Source: Hymenopellis radicata (taxonomy: Eukaryota > Basidiomycota > Agaricomycetes > Agaricales > Physalacriaceae). Taken from it: a DNA stretch of 64,000 nt. Positions 36,015-47,003 of this stretch are shown here, one piece after another. Position 1 is the stretch's first letter, and each line of letters begins with the position of its first letter. A model generated the notes under the pieces. The model was not told the DNA's origin, did no database searches, and was given only the letters and a program-made list of their open reading frames with translations. A program made the position numbers and the translations under genes. Location of the stretch: contig JADNRX010000048.1 in assembly GCA_015501595.1 (NCBI GenBank), forward strand, positions 124,001 to 188,000. Reading direction: 5' to 3'.

Positions 36015-36042
36015 GGTGAGTAACTTCAAGCACGGGGGGCTA

Positions 36043-36596
36043 TGTTATGGATCTCTGACTGTCGAAAGTAGTTCGGCACCGCTCGTAGCCTACTAAATTT
36101 CTCTATCCTTTCAGTTACTCATTTTGAATCATCGGTAGGCCTGTGCTACCGCCTAATTAGTCGTTCTGACTCCTTTTGACTCGTTCTCTGACTCATGACC
36201 CCATTGTACCAGTATATAAATGTGCTTTCAGCACCTAGATGACCTTTACCTTTTACTTACCCATGATCACAACGTTACATATTACTTCGAATTACACTAC
36301 TTTGTTCTAACACGCGAGATAAGACTTCGCAAGGACATCAACCAACTAAGTGCACGCGAGATCAGACTTCGCGCCCACAAACTCTCTCACATTCTTGGCA
36401 CACGCGCGATCAGACTGCGCGCTAAGATTGTTTCTCATTCGGACTACACTACACTACGTTCGTTACAGTCCTCACTTGTAACCGAACCCACAACCTCGCG
36501 TACGCACGCGCATCACCCAGCACAGGTGCACAGCCACGCTGCTCACTTGCACAGCTTTTCGGCAAGCTGCACCCGATTTTATACACTTTCGCAACA
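36043..36596 (+). repeat. 3' LTR, 554 bp
   Basis: The sequence is identical to the 5' LTR by reading, with the same length and the same TATATAA. It is preceded by a G6 tract (CACGGGGGGCTA) as polypurine primer site. Confidence 0.93.
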
Positions 36597-37589
36597 GCTA
36601 CCCAGCGACTATTGGGCCCGAGACGACAGCAGAGGTTTCCGTCGTGGATGCTCTGCAGAAGTACATGATGGAGGACGCTCAAGAGCGTTTGAAGGAGGTG
36701 ATTTGCTCTTCAGGGATGATGAAGACCGAGCCCATCAAGATATTCGCTATTGCGTGCCGCTGTCGCTGGGCAGATATTGCTCGCGCAGCTGCCAAGGAGA
36801 TTCTTCGTATCCCGCTTCCTAAATGGGAAAATTCAGCAGAACTGCGCGTCATTACTGGCATGGACTATCACTTTCTTCAGCAGTATTTCCTGGAATGTTC
36901 TCGAGCGAGTGTTCACGCCCTAAGCGGTTTTTTGGGATCCATTGATCCTGGTATCACAATAAACGCCGAGGACCGCTCATCCCTCACTATGACATGCTCG
37001 ACGTGTTCGAAAACTCATATTTGTTTGCACTACATAACAGGCGGTACACCGTTCGATGGATTCTATGGACATAAGTGGCTTGATGATTTTATTCTCCAGG
37101 CGCGCGGATGCCTCAGAGAATCTCCCGGAGCAGACATTACATCTGACGAGCTCATGGGTGTAGCTGTGCATGCCGCAGGAAGAGCCTGTAAGGAGTCTTC
37201 TGCTCAGGAGGTACGGAAGATCGTCCGCATTATCAACAATGGATTGCAAGCGGTCATTGAAAAGGTTTGTGGTACTGCCGTCCCTCGTATCGACTTACCT
37301 CAATCTATAGGTCGAACTGAAATTGGACTTCTGAGTCTTTCGGGGGGAACATTTCGTCTTTTAGTTCCGCTGTGTACGTCTACTATCGCCCATTTCATGC
37401 TTTGTTATTAACCTTCTTCGTCCTAGTATCAGTGCTATGTCTCGCATGAGTCTGTTACCGAGTGATATGTCTGTTAATATACGAGTGCTGACCGTGAATG
37501 GACTGTGAGTGCTTTTGGAAACGTACATGCTGTAAGAATGTAGAGTGGTTGTTGATCAATAGTCCTGACTCGGTGAGACCGGGTGAGTT

Positions 37590-38264
37590 GCCCGGCCCTA
37601 CAGCAGAGGCACGTGGCCGTGATCCTGCTCTGTCGACGAGCTGTTGGTGCGGAAGACAGTCCAAGCGTTGGAGTCGCGGCATTTGCGGCTCAGACACGAG
37701 CTCTACGATCCTCGCCCGCCTCCACAGTACCCGTATGTTCGTGCCACATCGGCATACACAGCGGTGGTCCAGCTATATGCGAGGTGTGGCCAGCTTCCGA
37801 CGGGCGATCGTTTAGCATCTCGTGGTTTGGCGGCACGAAGCCTGTGTCGGTATGGGTGTCGAGCAATCGACGACGAGCATCACATCTTCATCGACTGTCG
37901 CAGGTTCCATAAACTTCGCAAGGAAGCCACGGTGAGCGTATCAAGACTCACGGCGACGAGGATTGATGATACATTGGGTGCAGGTGTACAGGGCGACTTT
38001 GGTCCGCTACGAACGGCAGCCGAGCTGCTGTTCTCGCGCGATGGTTCAGTATGGCCGCTCGGGAGCTCAACATATTACCTGGGCTACCTGCCTCCGTTGG
38101 ACGCGCTCCTTTCGGCAGTTCGATTTGACACGGTCATCGCCCGGGAAAAGTTCTTGTCTGGTATAAGTAAGGGGTGGCACTATAGTGGGATAAGGCTGGC
38201 TTCAAGGATATTTGGATTGTATCAGAAAGAGAGGCGGGATGCAGAGATTAAACGGACGAGATAG
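37590..38264 (+). pseudogene. LINE (non-LTR retrotransposon) C-terminal relic
   Basis: The frame reads VRKTVQALESRHLRLRHELYD, then a zinc-binding pattern CRYGCRAIDDEHHIFIDCRRF and a helical tail. This CCHC-type end is typical of basidiomycete LINE reverse transcriptase proteins. No RT domain precedes it, so it is a 5'-truncated remnant, as LINE copies usually are. Confidence 0.6.
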
Positions 38265-38904
38265 AACCGTGATTACTTTACCTTATTGGGTCCGTCGAGG
38301 CGCTTTGTCCTTAGTCACTTGTTTGGCGGAGGCGGATATCACAACTTCTCATTCTCATTCAAATTCCAGAAGCTCGTTGACATCTACTGCCAAGTTCCAT
38401 GCTACATAGATCCTTCAGCACCCTCGGTGACCTAACCTTAGGACTATGTGACTTCCGACGCTTCTCCGCGTATACTGTCGGCGGAAAGCATCGTCGTCAA
38501 GACTCAACTCCGTAACTACTTATAGCTACTGCTAGCGTCAATCATTTGCAGGACCTTGACTTGTCGTGAAGTCTTCCGCAGACGGCGTCCCACCGTCTCG
38601 TGGGTCAGGTGTCCCAGTCGACTTTCTTTCTGTCTCGGAGATTACTAACGCCTGTGGTAGCTCAATCCATATCCTAAAGGGTGTCTGTGGTCCTGATTGA
38701 ATGTTGACACAGCGTGAGTATGCATTCAGTCCGAAATCATTCTTCTTGTGACTTAATATACTCATGACAGCGCCTAATATAGCTTCAGAAATGGAGTGCA
38801 TTCGGCGCCAATCCGGCGTCACATCTTTCCTTGACCAACTAGATCCAAATATTCTTGTCCCGCCTGACTTGTCCTCAAAGCGGCATAGGGTGTGGGCCTC
38901 CCGT
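38265..38904. other. upstream part of the duplicated trefoil block
   Basis: From about 38530 this is homologous to 11.8-12.15 kb. It contains no gene. Confidence 0.5.
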
Positions 38905-38910
38905 TATAAG
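38905..38910 (+). promoter_or_regulatory. TATA-like box of trefoil gene D
   Basis: TATAAG lies 47 bp before the ATG at 38952, in the position of TATAAA in genes B and C. Confidence 0.6.
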
Positions 38911-39418
38911 TATTTCTAATACCAAAAATTTCTCCCACCCTTCGTACAAAGATGTCTCCCGTTGAAACAGGAAAATATGTTATCACCAACGTCCAATACG
39001 GCAACGTCGCGATCCTGGAGGATGGAAATACAGCGACGCCCGTCACGGCCGATATCTTTGACCAGAAAAATCACTCTCGAGTAAGCAGACTCACCTATTT
39101 CATATATTTCCTCGTACTGACGAGCGTGAACAGTGGACTGTCACCGAGCTCAGCAACAAACGCTACACGATTGTGAACTTCGGAACAGCCACCGACGCCT
39201 ACAGCGGTGACAGTGCTGACGAAGGCGATGTCGTCGAGGGTCGGCCCGGTAGAAACCAGCAGTGGGTTATCAAGGAGACAAACACGGTCATCAGGAAAAA
39301 CCTACATTGCCTAATTAGTACCTTTTATGCATACTCACACCGCAGGATGCAATTTAGAACATTTTAGAACTATTTTAGACAGTAGATAGCACTAACATAG
39401 CAAAGCACAAATGAATAA

Positions 39419-42400
39419 TCAAGTATTAGACAATCGTCGAAGAAGCTTATACATATGTCGGTCACTGTAAGAGTTGAGATAGAAAGACTTGCACTTCTCG
39501 AGTACATTACTACTTGTCCATGCCCGAGGCGCAACCCGACCAAATCGAGGGAACAAATGAACACTTCGCTCAATCAAGCGGACATCAACAACACTCGCGA
39601 TATACCCGCCATCAGTCTCGCACCGCGAGACCGAATATAAAGAACTGTCCGGATCTGGACATCCAAACGCAGTGAACCAGCAAACATACGCCATATGGGT
39701 GGGCCAGTCTGAGCGAGGAATGCCATTGAAGACACGCTTCATCATTCCGGGTGTCAAAGTGAACACCAACCGCACTTGAGCAATTCGGTAGCCTTGAGAG
39801 GAGATATTAGAGAAGAAAAATAATATGTTGTCGTGGTTGTCACCTTTGAGTCCATCTGCCAGTGACGCGTTGAGCGAGGCTTGGACGAGTGCAGTGTCGA
39901 ATCGACCTGGAATGAGCCGGCGACGCTTGTCGCGACGAGCAGGTTGAATATGGAGGGAGTCGACAATGGTGGAATCTCGCCGGAGAGGATCTACGCGAGA
40001 ATATTTGACACGGTGATAGGTTGCGACACGTGTGACTGAACTGAGGTCAACATCGTGGGCAGCATCCTCTAAGCGTTGGCCGGAAAGAGAGGGATCACGA
40101 AGTTGAGCTGTAAAACGGGCGAGAGCAGGCAGGAAAAAAGTAGCGCCATGCACGTCTTGTAGTTTTTCCAGTGGTACCTTCCGAACGGAAGGATGTTTCG
40201 CCATTTGGAGGACGCGCTTGTCGAGGAAGCGGTCAGAGAAGAAAGCCGACACGTGTGCTGATGCCGCCAGCACCGGCACTTCTCGATTTGTTTGCCCATC
40301 GTTTTGACCACCGCCATCATCTGCCTCTTCGTTTTCCTGCCGCCACCTCACAAACTGCCCGTGCCGCAAGATGGCCTCCTTCCGCTCCAGCCACGTGGTC
40401 ATCTGGGGGTACTCGTCTTTCCGGTTCGTCGCCCGATAGGCATCCTTTGCAAGATCGATGTGCAACCTCTCGGTGTATTCGGTGTTAAAGTTGTCGAACG
40501 TTCCAAGGAGGCGAATGGATTCAATATAGTGGTTCAACGAGTGCAATTTCGGGATCTGGAAGTGCTCGCGGATGCCCAATGTGACGAAGACATCCTTATT
40601 TGCATGAAATCGATCGAGTGCGGCCTCAAGTAAGTCCAACGTTTTTTCGCTGTGAACTGGGTACTGAGCAAGATACAGGAAGTCGAGCATGGACTCGACA
40701 GCGCGAATTAGCTTTTGTCTGGTCGCCGCGTTATATCCTGGCAAAGGTAGGTCCACGATCAAGCCTAGTAATATGCTGGACATCTGATTATGCTCGACAC
40801 CAGTTACTCGCGACAACGAACTGATGCCTTTCAGGAAATGGCGGATATTATGGTTAGGCGGCAACCGTCTCGCACGCGCGTCAATTTCCCGGGGCCATAG
40901 GCATCGATAACCCATCGCTTCAAGTGTTTGAAGACGCCTTGATATAGCTGATGCAGCATATCAGGCGTAATCGCGAGATAGACATTCGACAAAGGTAAGC
41001 ACTCCCAAAATGGATGGAAGATGGGCTTAATACCCGCTTCCTTGCAGGCATCCACAAACGCGGCCTCGCCATCATCCAGTGCAGCCAACGCCGTCAACGC
41101 CGCATTGAGATCCTTCATCTCGCGTGCAGTGGTGTCCTTGCCGATGTCCTTGCGGCGAATCACGCACTTCGGGCACCGCCCTGTTGTGCTGCACGTCACC
41201 AGTACCTGCTCTGGATAATCGCCAATATACGCCGCGAAAATTGGATGTGTTCGACGTCTCATGCCATCACCACTCGCCAGCACGACACCCATCTCGGCTG
41301 CATCCTTCAAAGGCTCAGTAATATGCCCGAGACACGCATGAAACAGGTTGGCAAGCATGTGCCTTCTTGCCGACTTGTTCGTGATGGTCTCCAGGCGAGA
41401 CGTCGGAAGGTAGCCGAGGAGAACATACGCGCGCATCGAAGGTTTACGCCGTATTTCCTTGGGAATGTTACCGATGGTCATGTATACCGGGTACGCAGAT
41501 TTGTTGCGAAACACTGTGATCTGCGTTTTATCTGACGATATGATGATTGGTATCAAGGTACCGCCAGGCGCAACAGCGTCAAGATACTCCTTCAACACCT
41601 GATTAGGTCTACCTCATCCGGGCTAGCTGCGAACGTACCTGGCGCGACCACCACCAGTTTCCCGTGTACATATCGTGGTACGCTCGTGTCTCCTCTCCTT
41701 CGAACTGCAACTCAAAATAGTGCTTCTCAGGCGAGAACTTCATATATGCTGCAAGATCCGGGTCCGAATAAAGAGCTTCGACACACTCCATAATATTACG
41801 AAAGTACAGCTCGTACACTTCGCCATCGACGACGACCTCTTGGCAGTGGAAGGCGGGGCGCGACGGCAGTTTTTTATCGATGATCGTATTCAGTTCATTG
41901 GCGCTACGATACGAGAGCCCCAATTTATCGATAACCTACATTCGATGTGAGTGTATATAACTTTTAAAATAACAGTCTAACTTACTCCTGGAATAGCGAG
42001 TAGCTCGGTGAACGACGTTGAGCTGGGACCACGACACTTGGCCCAGTTGGCAACGAGCCAGTCCATTTCCGTTCGGAATGGGAAGAACTGGTTGTCCTCT
42101 GCTTCTCCGTCACCAGCACCAGGTACGTAACTTATCCAGATATTCCTCGTTAGATGATTTATCGCTGGCGGCGGCAGGTAGTGGGGCACCTGCTCGCTTA
42201 TCGGGGTAGGATTCCACACGCATCGTCTGATGCAGTGTGTTCTCCGGTGAAATTTCGGTGTCCTCTTGTTCGATCGTTATCACCGCTGATCATGTCAATG
42301 GGAGATGGAGGATTGGATGAAATGATGGTGTCGTCGCCCTGAAATGCCGGGGACAACACGTCTGTGTCCTCTTCATCCGAGTCATTGGCAGCGGGTGGCT

Positions 42401-42879
42401 CCCAGCCATGCTCGCAGAGGTACGCCTCCGCTTCTTCCTCTAACTCGTCTAAATCCGAATCAGTCTAGGCCGAACTCCAAGTCAGAAATATCTGATTCAT
42501 CTCCGTCGTGAATGAGATCCGGAGGACTCTCGGGCAGAGGAAGATTATCGTGGAAGGGAGAACTTGGTGTGGATTGGGGGGACGTAGGTGGCTGTTCCGG
42601 TGAATTCGTCTGTGGGACCCATTCGGTATCTTGGTACTGATCGTAGTCTCCAAACGCGTCACCGGATGGGTCCACCATGAGTTCTGGTTCGGAGACTGGG
42701 GACGAGGGAGTAGATGTCGACGACTGTCCTGGTAGATACGCCTGCGCTTCCTCGAATATCGCATGACATGCTGGATTATGAGTAGATCGAATGTGACGGT
42801 TGTAGCCAAGGATAGAATCGAAAGGTTTATTGCAGCCTTCACATATCGTTTTCAGGGATGTCGAGGATGCCATTGACAA
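39419..42879 (-). pseudogene. Plavaka transposase with one frameshift
   Basis: Plavaka transposases are CMC/CACTA-related enzymes of basidiomycetes. Exons run from 42879 downward: a C2H2 finger CEGCNKPFDSILGYNRHIRSTH, an acidic Ser/Pro linker, then (41.6-42.2 kb) HYLPPPAINHLTRNIW, the core block (40.8-41.6 kb) VLLGYLPTSRLE, CPKCVIRR, DMLHQLYQGVFKHLKRWV, and the C-terminal part (39.4-40.9 kb) PPNHNIRHFLKGIS, IPKLHSLNHYIESIRLLG, ERLHIDLAKDAYRATN. The frame shifts by one base at about 40890: GGCCCCGGGAAATT needs one more G to read GPGEIDARARR. Otherwise the coding potential is good. Confidence 0.82.
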
Positions 42880-44687
42880 TAGCAGGTAGTAGCTGGGGTG
42901 TGAGATAATAATATTAACAGTACCACTGCACTACATAAGACTCCCAAAGGAGTGTCACGGGCGACACGAATTAGGAAACGTCACTTGTGACAGCATTTTC
43001 GGAACTTGACACCTACCACCAACCTTCACGTTCTTTTCCTTCGTTTCATTCATTCTTTTCTGTTCTGGTACAATGCCCCGAAGTTTGCTGCCCTGCTCAA
43101 CTCGAAGCCCAAGGAACCGGCAGCACAAGACACCGGTGGCCATCGTAAGGTGTTCCTTTCTCCGTATCAGATTTCTGTTTGACACGCTGTCAGCTTCTCG
43201 TAAAGCCAAAGACAAAGCACTCAACAACAAAGTCTGGGTTGGTGCTGCTCCTACAGGCGGCAGCAAGGCGTCTGCCCATAACCGTGACGACGAGTCGGAG
43301 CCGGAGGAAGAAGAGGATTTTTCTCCACCTCCCAAGAAGAAACGTACCACTGGGCCCAAAGGTACGAAACGCTATAACTGCCGTGCTTGTGTTCAGTATT
43401 AACCCATTTAACAGGATCCTCCCATGTGCCCATTGTCGTTCAGACACTCAAAGAATCTACCGGGTCTAAGCAGCCGAAATCCCGTTCGCGCAAGCAGTCG
43501 GCATCTGGCGAAGACAGCGCGGACGAGTCCCAAAGCTCGCCTGACTCGCCGAGGACATCATCAACAGCTAGTTCCACGTCTGACGTTGATGAAGAAGTCG
43601 AGAGTCGCCCGGTCTGTATCATTTGTTTGCCGTGGCAATTCTTTTTTTGAATGCTATTTTCCCTCTAGAAGCAGCCTATTCGTGGTCGTCCTGTAGAGGC
43701 GATGGTCCCACTCCGCAATAAACGCAAGGCCGACAAGTCACCATCTGCCACACGGGACAATGTACCTCCATCTACCGATATGGACTTTTCCGATGGTAAC
43801 CCGATGGACGTTGACGACGACGATGACGAGGAAGAACAGGTACAGACTTGGTATGTTCTGTTGACTGTTACTTATATTCTTAGCAGCCTAGTAGGCCGCT
43901 GAGGCAGCGGCATGCTCAGAAGGAGCCCACCAAGGATATCAAGGCGCCGGATGCTCAAATTCCCAAGCGCCCGCGAACCGACGCTCCCGAGCATGCTTTG
44001 AAGAAGGATAAGAAGATGGACGGGCCAAAGAAGGTATACCGTCCTCGCCCACATGTGGTAGTACGCTGCTGACACAAGTCAGGACTCTGCTCGCGATCGC
44101 AAGTATCGTGCTGAGGTATGACCTCTTTTCGCACCTGTTCACTATTGATATAATTGTTTTAGCAACCGGACGCGTCTTCCAAGCCACCCACGGCCGTCAA
44201 GGATATGAAGCCACCCAAGAAGAAGCCTTTGAAATCCACGACCAACGAGCCAGAAGATACCAAGCCTGGTATCGGTCCCAAGTCGGAGTCGAAAGAAAAG
44301 GTATGTATGCAAGCTGCCACATTCAGGTTTCTGAATGACTTTGCAGCCCTCTGCTCTCGAATGGCCAGCATCGACCGATCTCGTTATTACCAAGGGCTGC
44401 CGGATCCTCTCCAAGTAGGGTTTGAAAGTTAGGTTAGTTAACCAGTTAGTAACCGCTCATTAACCCTAACCTAACCACCTCTAACTGATATAACGGTTAA
44501 GGATCTTAACCGGTTTCAGCAGTTAGAGGTGGTTACAGTTATAGGTTAAAAAATATTTCAGATATCCTATAACCGCTAGTTAGGGTTATTGACCGGTTAC
44601 AACCGCACTAACCGCTATATTGGTTAAACCGGTTATAACCGGTTAATAACCGGTTTAACCGACCAAATCCAGAAAATCGAAAAGAAG

Positions 44688-44768
44688 GTTGCCATGAGTG
44701 GGAATTGAACCCACATACTGCTGCTGAAACACAGCAGGAGCTCATCCATCTGAGCCACAGCCGCCGCA
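44688..44768 (-). other. tRNA-like module, left end of hAT-like element
   Basis: The minus strand shows an A box TGGCTCAGATGG, a perfect D stem (GCTC/GAGC), an anticodon arm CTGCT-GTGTTTC-AGCAG with GTT in the anticodon position, and a T arm GTGGG-TTCAATT-CCCAC. The acceptor halves pair poorly, so it is a tRNA-derived sequence, not a sound tRNA gene. Confidence 0.55.
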
Positions 44769-45116
44769 AGCTCTATCAATTTTTAGGTCTCATAGGCCCT
44801 CTTTGCTCACACCCGAACAAGTATGGTAACTGCGTGCATGTACCTCATAATGGTCATGCACGCCACTTACCAAGTCAAATGATTAACTGACACACTACTC
44901 CTAATAAAAAATTATTGACAGACTTATTCTTATTAACAATCAAAGACATCATAGCTCCTCTCCAGTCATACTCTGATAGGTATAGCAAGTGCGTGAAGTA
45001 CATGCATACTATTTAATGATTAACAGACGGATGCCCCACAAATCCATTTATGCTCGATGAGCATCTCCGGGCAATGGCACAGGGATACTCAACCGTGCAT
45101 GAGCACTGACTGAGGG

Positions 45117-45200
45117 TGGAGTGGTGGGTGGTGGGAGCAGTGGAGGTGGTGGTGAAGGTGCTGGGAGTGGTGGTGGGATGCTAATGGTGGTGGGATGAGA
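45117..45200 (+). repeat. GGTGGT-rich low-complexity tract
   Basis: A purine-rich run of GGTGG/GGAG words inside the hAT-like element, directly outside the left arm of the inner inverted-repeat element. Confidence 0.6.
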
Positions 45201-45221
45201 TATAAACTACTACGATCTATA

Positions 45222-46348
45222 GGCCGCCTGACAATCGTCAGCACGGGAGAGGCGACAATTGTCAGGCTCTGAGTAGTCCCAGTGGTTGTTGATTCATCCT
45301 GTGAGGGTTAAGGCCAAGGCGTACTGCAGTAACAAAGAAAAAATATGCATCTTCATGACGCCGCCTGCCTGCAGACAGTGCGGTATCTAGTTCTATAGCC
45401 AATACCAGAGTCCTTTGCCTAGTAAGGCTTCTCCATTATCATGGTTAAAGATTTGCAGCCTCGTTCGAGGGCTTACACGTCCTGCGGGGCCGCCGGGGCT
45501 CTTCAAGCCCGCAGACAGAGTCAGATTAAAGGAGATGACATAAAGTCAGTCTCCAAGACAGTAGGCGACAACACAAAGTTGATCACCGAGGAACTAGCTT
45601 GATAGTGGTGGTAGTTGAAGGGAGAGAATGAGCCTTTGATCACCATATGGATCCAATCTGTACACTAGTGATCAGATTGTCGAGTACCGGGGATTTGTCT
45701 GAAACTTTTTTTGGGACCTCTCCTTTTGATATTAAGCCCAATGCACACTATTTGAAAGTGAGAAAAAATATATTTCTATCTATAATGAATACTTGTTTGA
45801 TTGAAAAGACAGTCGAACAACTGGTAGAGATATTATTGCTAGTGATTAAATGATCACATAAGTAATCAATGATTAACGGACTGATCATTCGAGTGGTGAT
45901 CATGATGCATTTTAGTAAGTGATCTTTGTCTTCAACCACCACCACCTCAAGACGCCCGCACCCCGATGACTCGACCTTGGGACGCGGGTCTTCCGGGCGT
46001 CTTTCTTCTTTCATCTACCTCTTTTTTGCCCATTTTTCCTGGATATGCGGGCTTGAAGAGCCCCGGCGGCCCCGCAGGATGCATAAGCCCTTGAACAAGG
46101 CTGCAAATCTTCAACCACAATGACGGAGAAGCCTTGCTAGGTAGAGGACTTCAGTATTGGTTATGGAACTAGACACTGCACTGTCTGCAGGCAGGCGGCG
46201 TCATAAAGATGCGTATTTTTTTTCTTTGTTACTGCAGTGAGCCATTGACCACCACAGGATGAATCAACGACCACTGGGACCACTCAGAGCCTGACAATTG
46301 TCGCCTCTGCCATGCTGATAATTGTCAGGCAGGCGAGGCGGTCTATTA
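45222..46348. mobile_element. inner inverted-repeat (foldback-like) element, 1.1 kb
   Basis: Arms of about 290 bp at 45222-45513 and 46047-46348 are imperfect inverted copies. Both contain GACAATTGTCAGGCTC, GATTCATCCTGTG, a TGCCTGCAGACAG block and GGGGCCGCCGGGGCTC. The centre is AT-rich and non-coding, with TGATCA-containing words. The target duplication is not clear. It is nested in the hAT-like element and could be either a separate insertion or its own core. Confidence 0.7.
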
Positions 46349-46796
46349 GTTGAGGTTTCGTGCTAGGCACCACTGCTGTCTTTGTGACAGCGGCAGAGGA
46401 CTACAATGACTCCGGGACACAACAACGACCAACTCCAGGAGAGGATGATGAAGGAAGAGAGGTGATAATTTGGAAGTTGGGCTGGGTGGCGTTGCAGATG
46501 CGTACAGCCAAGAACAGTACGTGCTTTTATTTATCTTCTGCATGTTCATGGCCTCGATGGTGTAGAATGACGCCGTAGAGGTTTTTTGACCTTCATTACA
46601 GTAATATGGCATCTTCCGCGACGCTTAAGCCCCACCAATGTGGGCTGCATACATTCTGATTCTCTCTCACCCTCTACATATGACACACCATGCATGCACC
46701 ATCTTGCTTACATTCCTGGACTGTCGAGGTGCTTTTCGTATAGGATATAACCACTGCACATTTGTGCAGTGTGTTGTCTTACCGAAAAAATCTCTC

Positions 46797-46850
46797 GACT
46801 GTCCGTTAAACATTGTTGTTAGACTGTCCGTTAAACATTATTGTTGGATA
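46797..46850 (+). repeat. two-copy tandem repeat
   Basis: ACTGTCCGTTAAACATT occurs twice in tandem with a TGTTGTTAG/ATTGTTGG spacer, inside the hAT-like element. Confidence 0.6.
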
Positions 46851-46913
46851 CACTTATACTAGTATTAATGGGAATGAGATTCACCATAAAACCCATTTCA
46901 AGTATGATATTCT

Positions 46914-47003
46914 GCGGCGGCGGTGGCTCAGTTGGTAATGGGTCATACTTCTAACTAATATGTGCGGTATGCAGGCGTTCAAACCCTCCTGCTGCCCTTT
47001 TTG
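46914..47003 (+). other. tRNA-like module, right end of hAT-like element
   Basis: A GGCGGCGG 5' end can pair with CTGCTGCC at the 3' end. TGGCTCAGTTGG is an A-box match and GCGTTCAAACCC a B-box-like sequence. A T5 pol III stop follows directly. The anticodon arm is imperfect. It mirrors the module at 44688-44768 in the opposite orientation. Confidence 0.5.

Larger units (their letters stand above)
24025..36596 (+). mobile_element. Ty3/gypsy chromovirus-type LTR retrotransposon, 12.57 kb
   Basis: The element has 554-bp LTRs at 24025-24578 and 36043-36596 (TGTTAT...GCAACA), identical on reading, and a 5-bp target duplication GCTAC (24020-24024, 36597-36601). The order is gag, zinc knuckle, protease, reverse transcriptase, RNase H, integrase, chromodomain, then an extra four-exon gene, then a G-run polypurine-like tract (about 36033-36039). 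Identical LTRs mean a very recent insertion. This copy is nevertheless disabled: one base too many in an A run at about 29676, and a 1.7-kb DNA transposon in the integrase-chromodomain linker. Confidence 0.95.
23758..37334 (+). pseudogene. BTB/POZ gene interrupted by a gypsy retrotransposon
   Basis: Host exons are 23758-24024, 36602-37264 and 37311-37334. The first holds the BTB opening (GADLVIITSEGTILYAVKS, FLIYASPFFANLL) and ends at VMRLCY. After the retrotransposon and its GCTAC duplication the frame resumes precisely with PATIGPE and continues through the end of the BTB fold and the C-terminal helices (IFAIACRCRWADIARAAAKE). A final 46-nt intron leads to VELKLDF and a stop. Without the insertion the gene would have 318 codons, a normal size for the large agaric BTB family. 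The insertion cuts the BTB domain itself, so this allele should be null. The stretch to 37,400 has no other gene. Confidence 0.88.

Noticed and set aside
41014..41535. Plus-strand ORF of 173 codons in the Plavaka element
   Set aside because: It is the opposite strand of the transposase core, which has clear family motifs.
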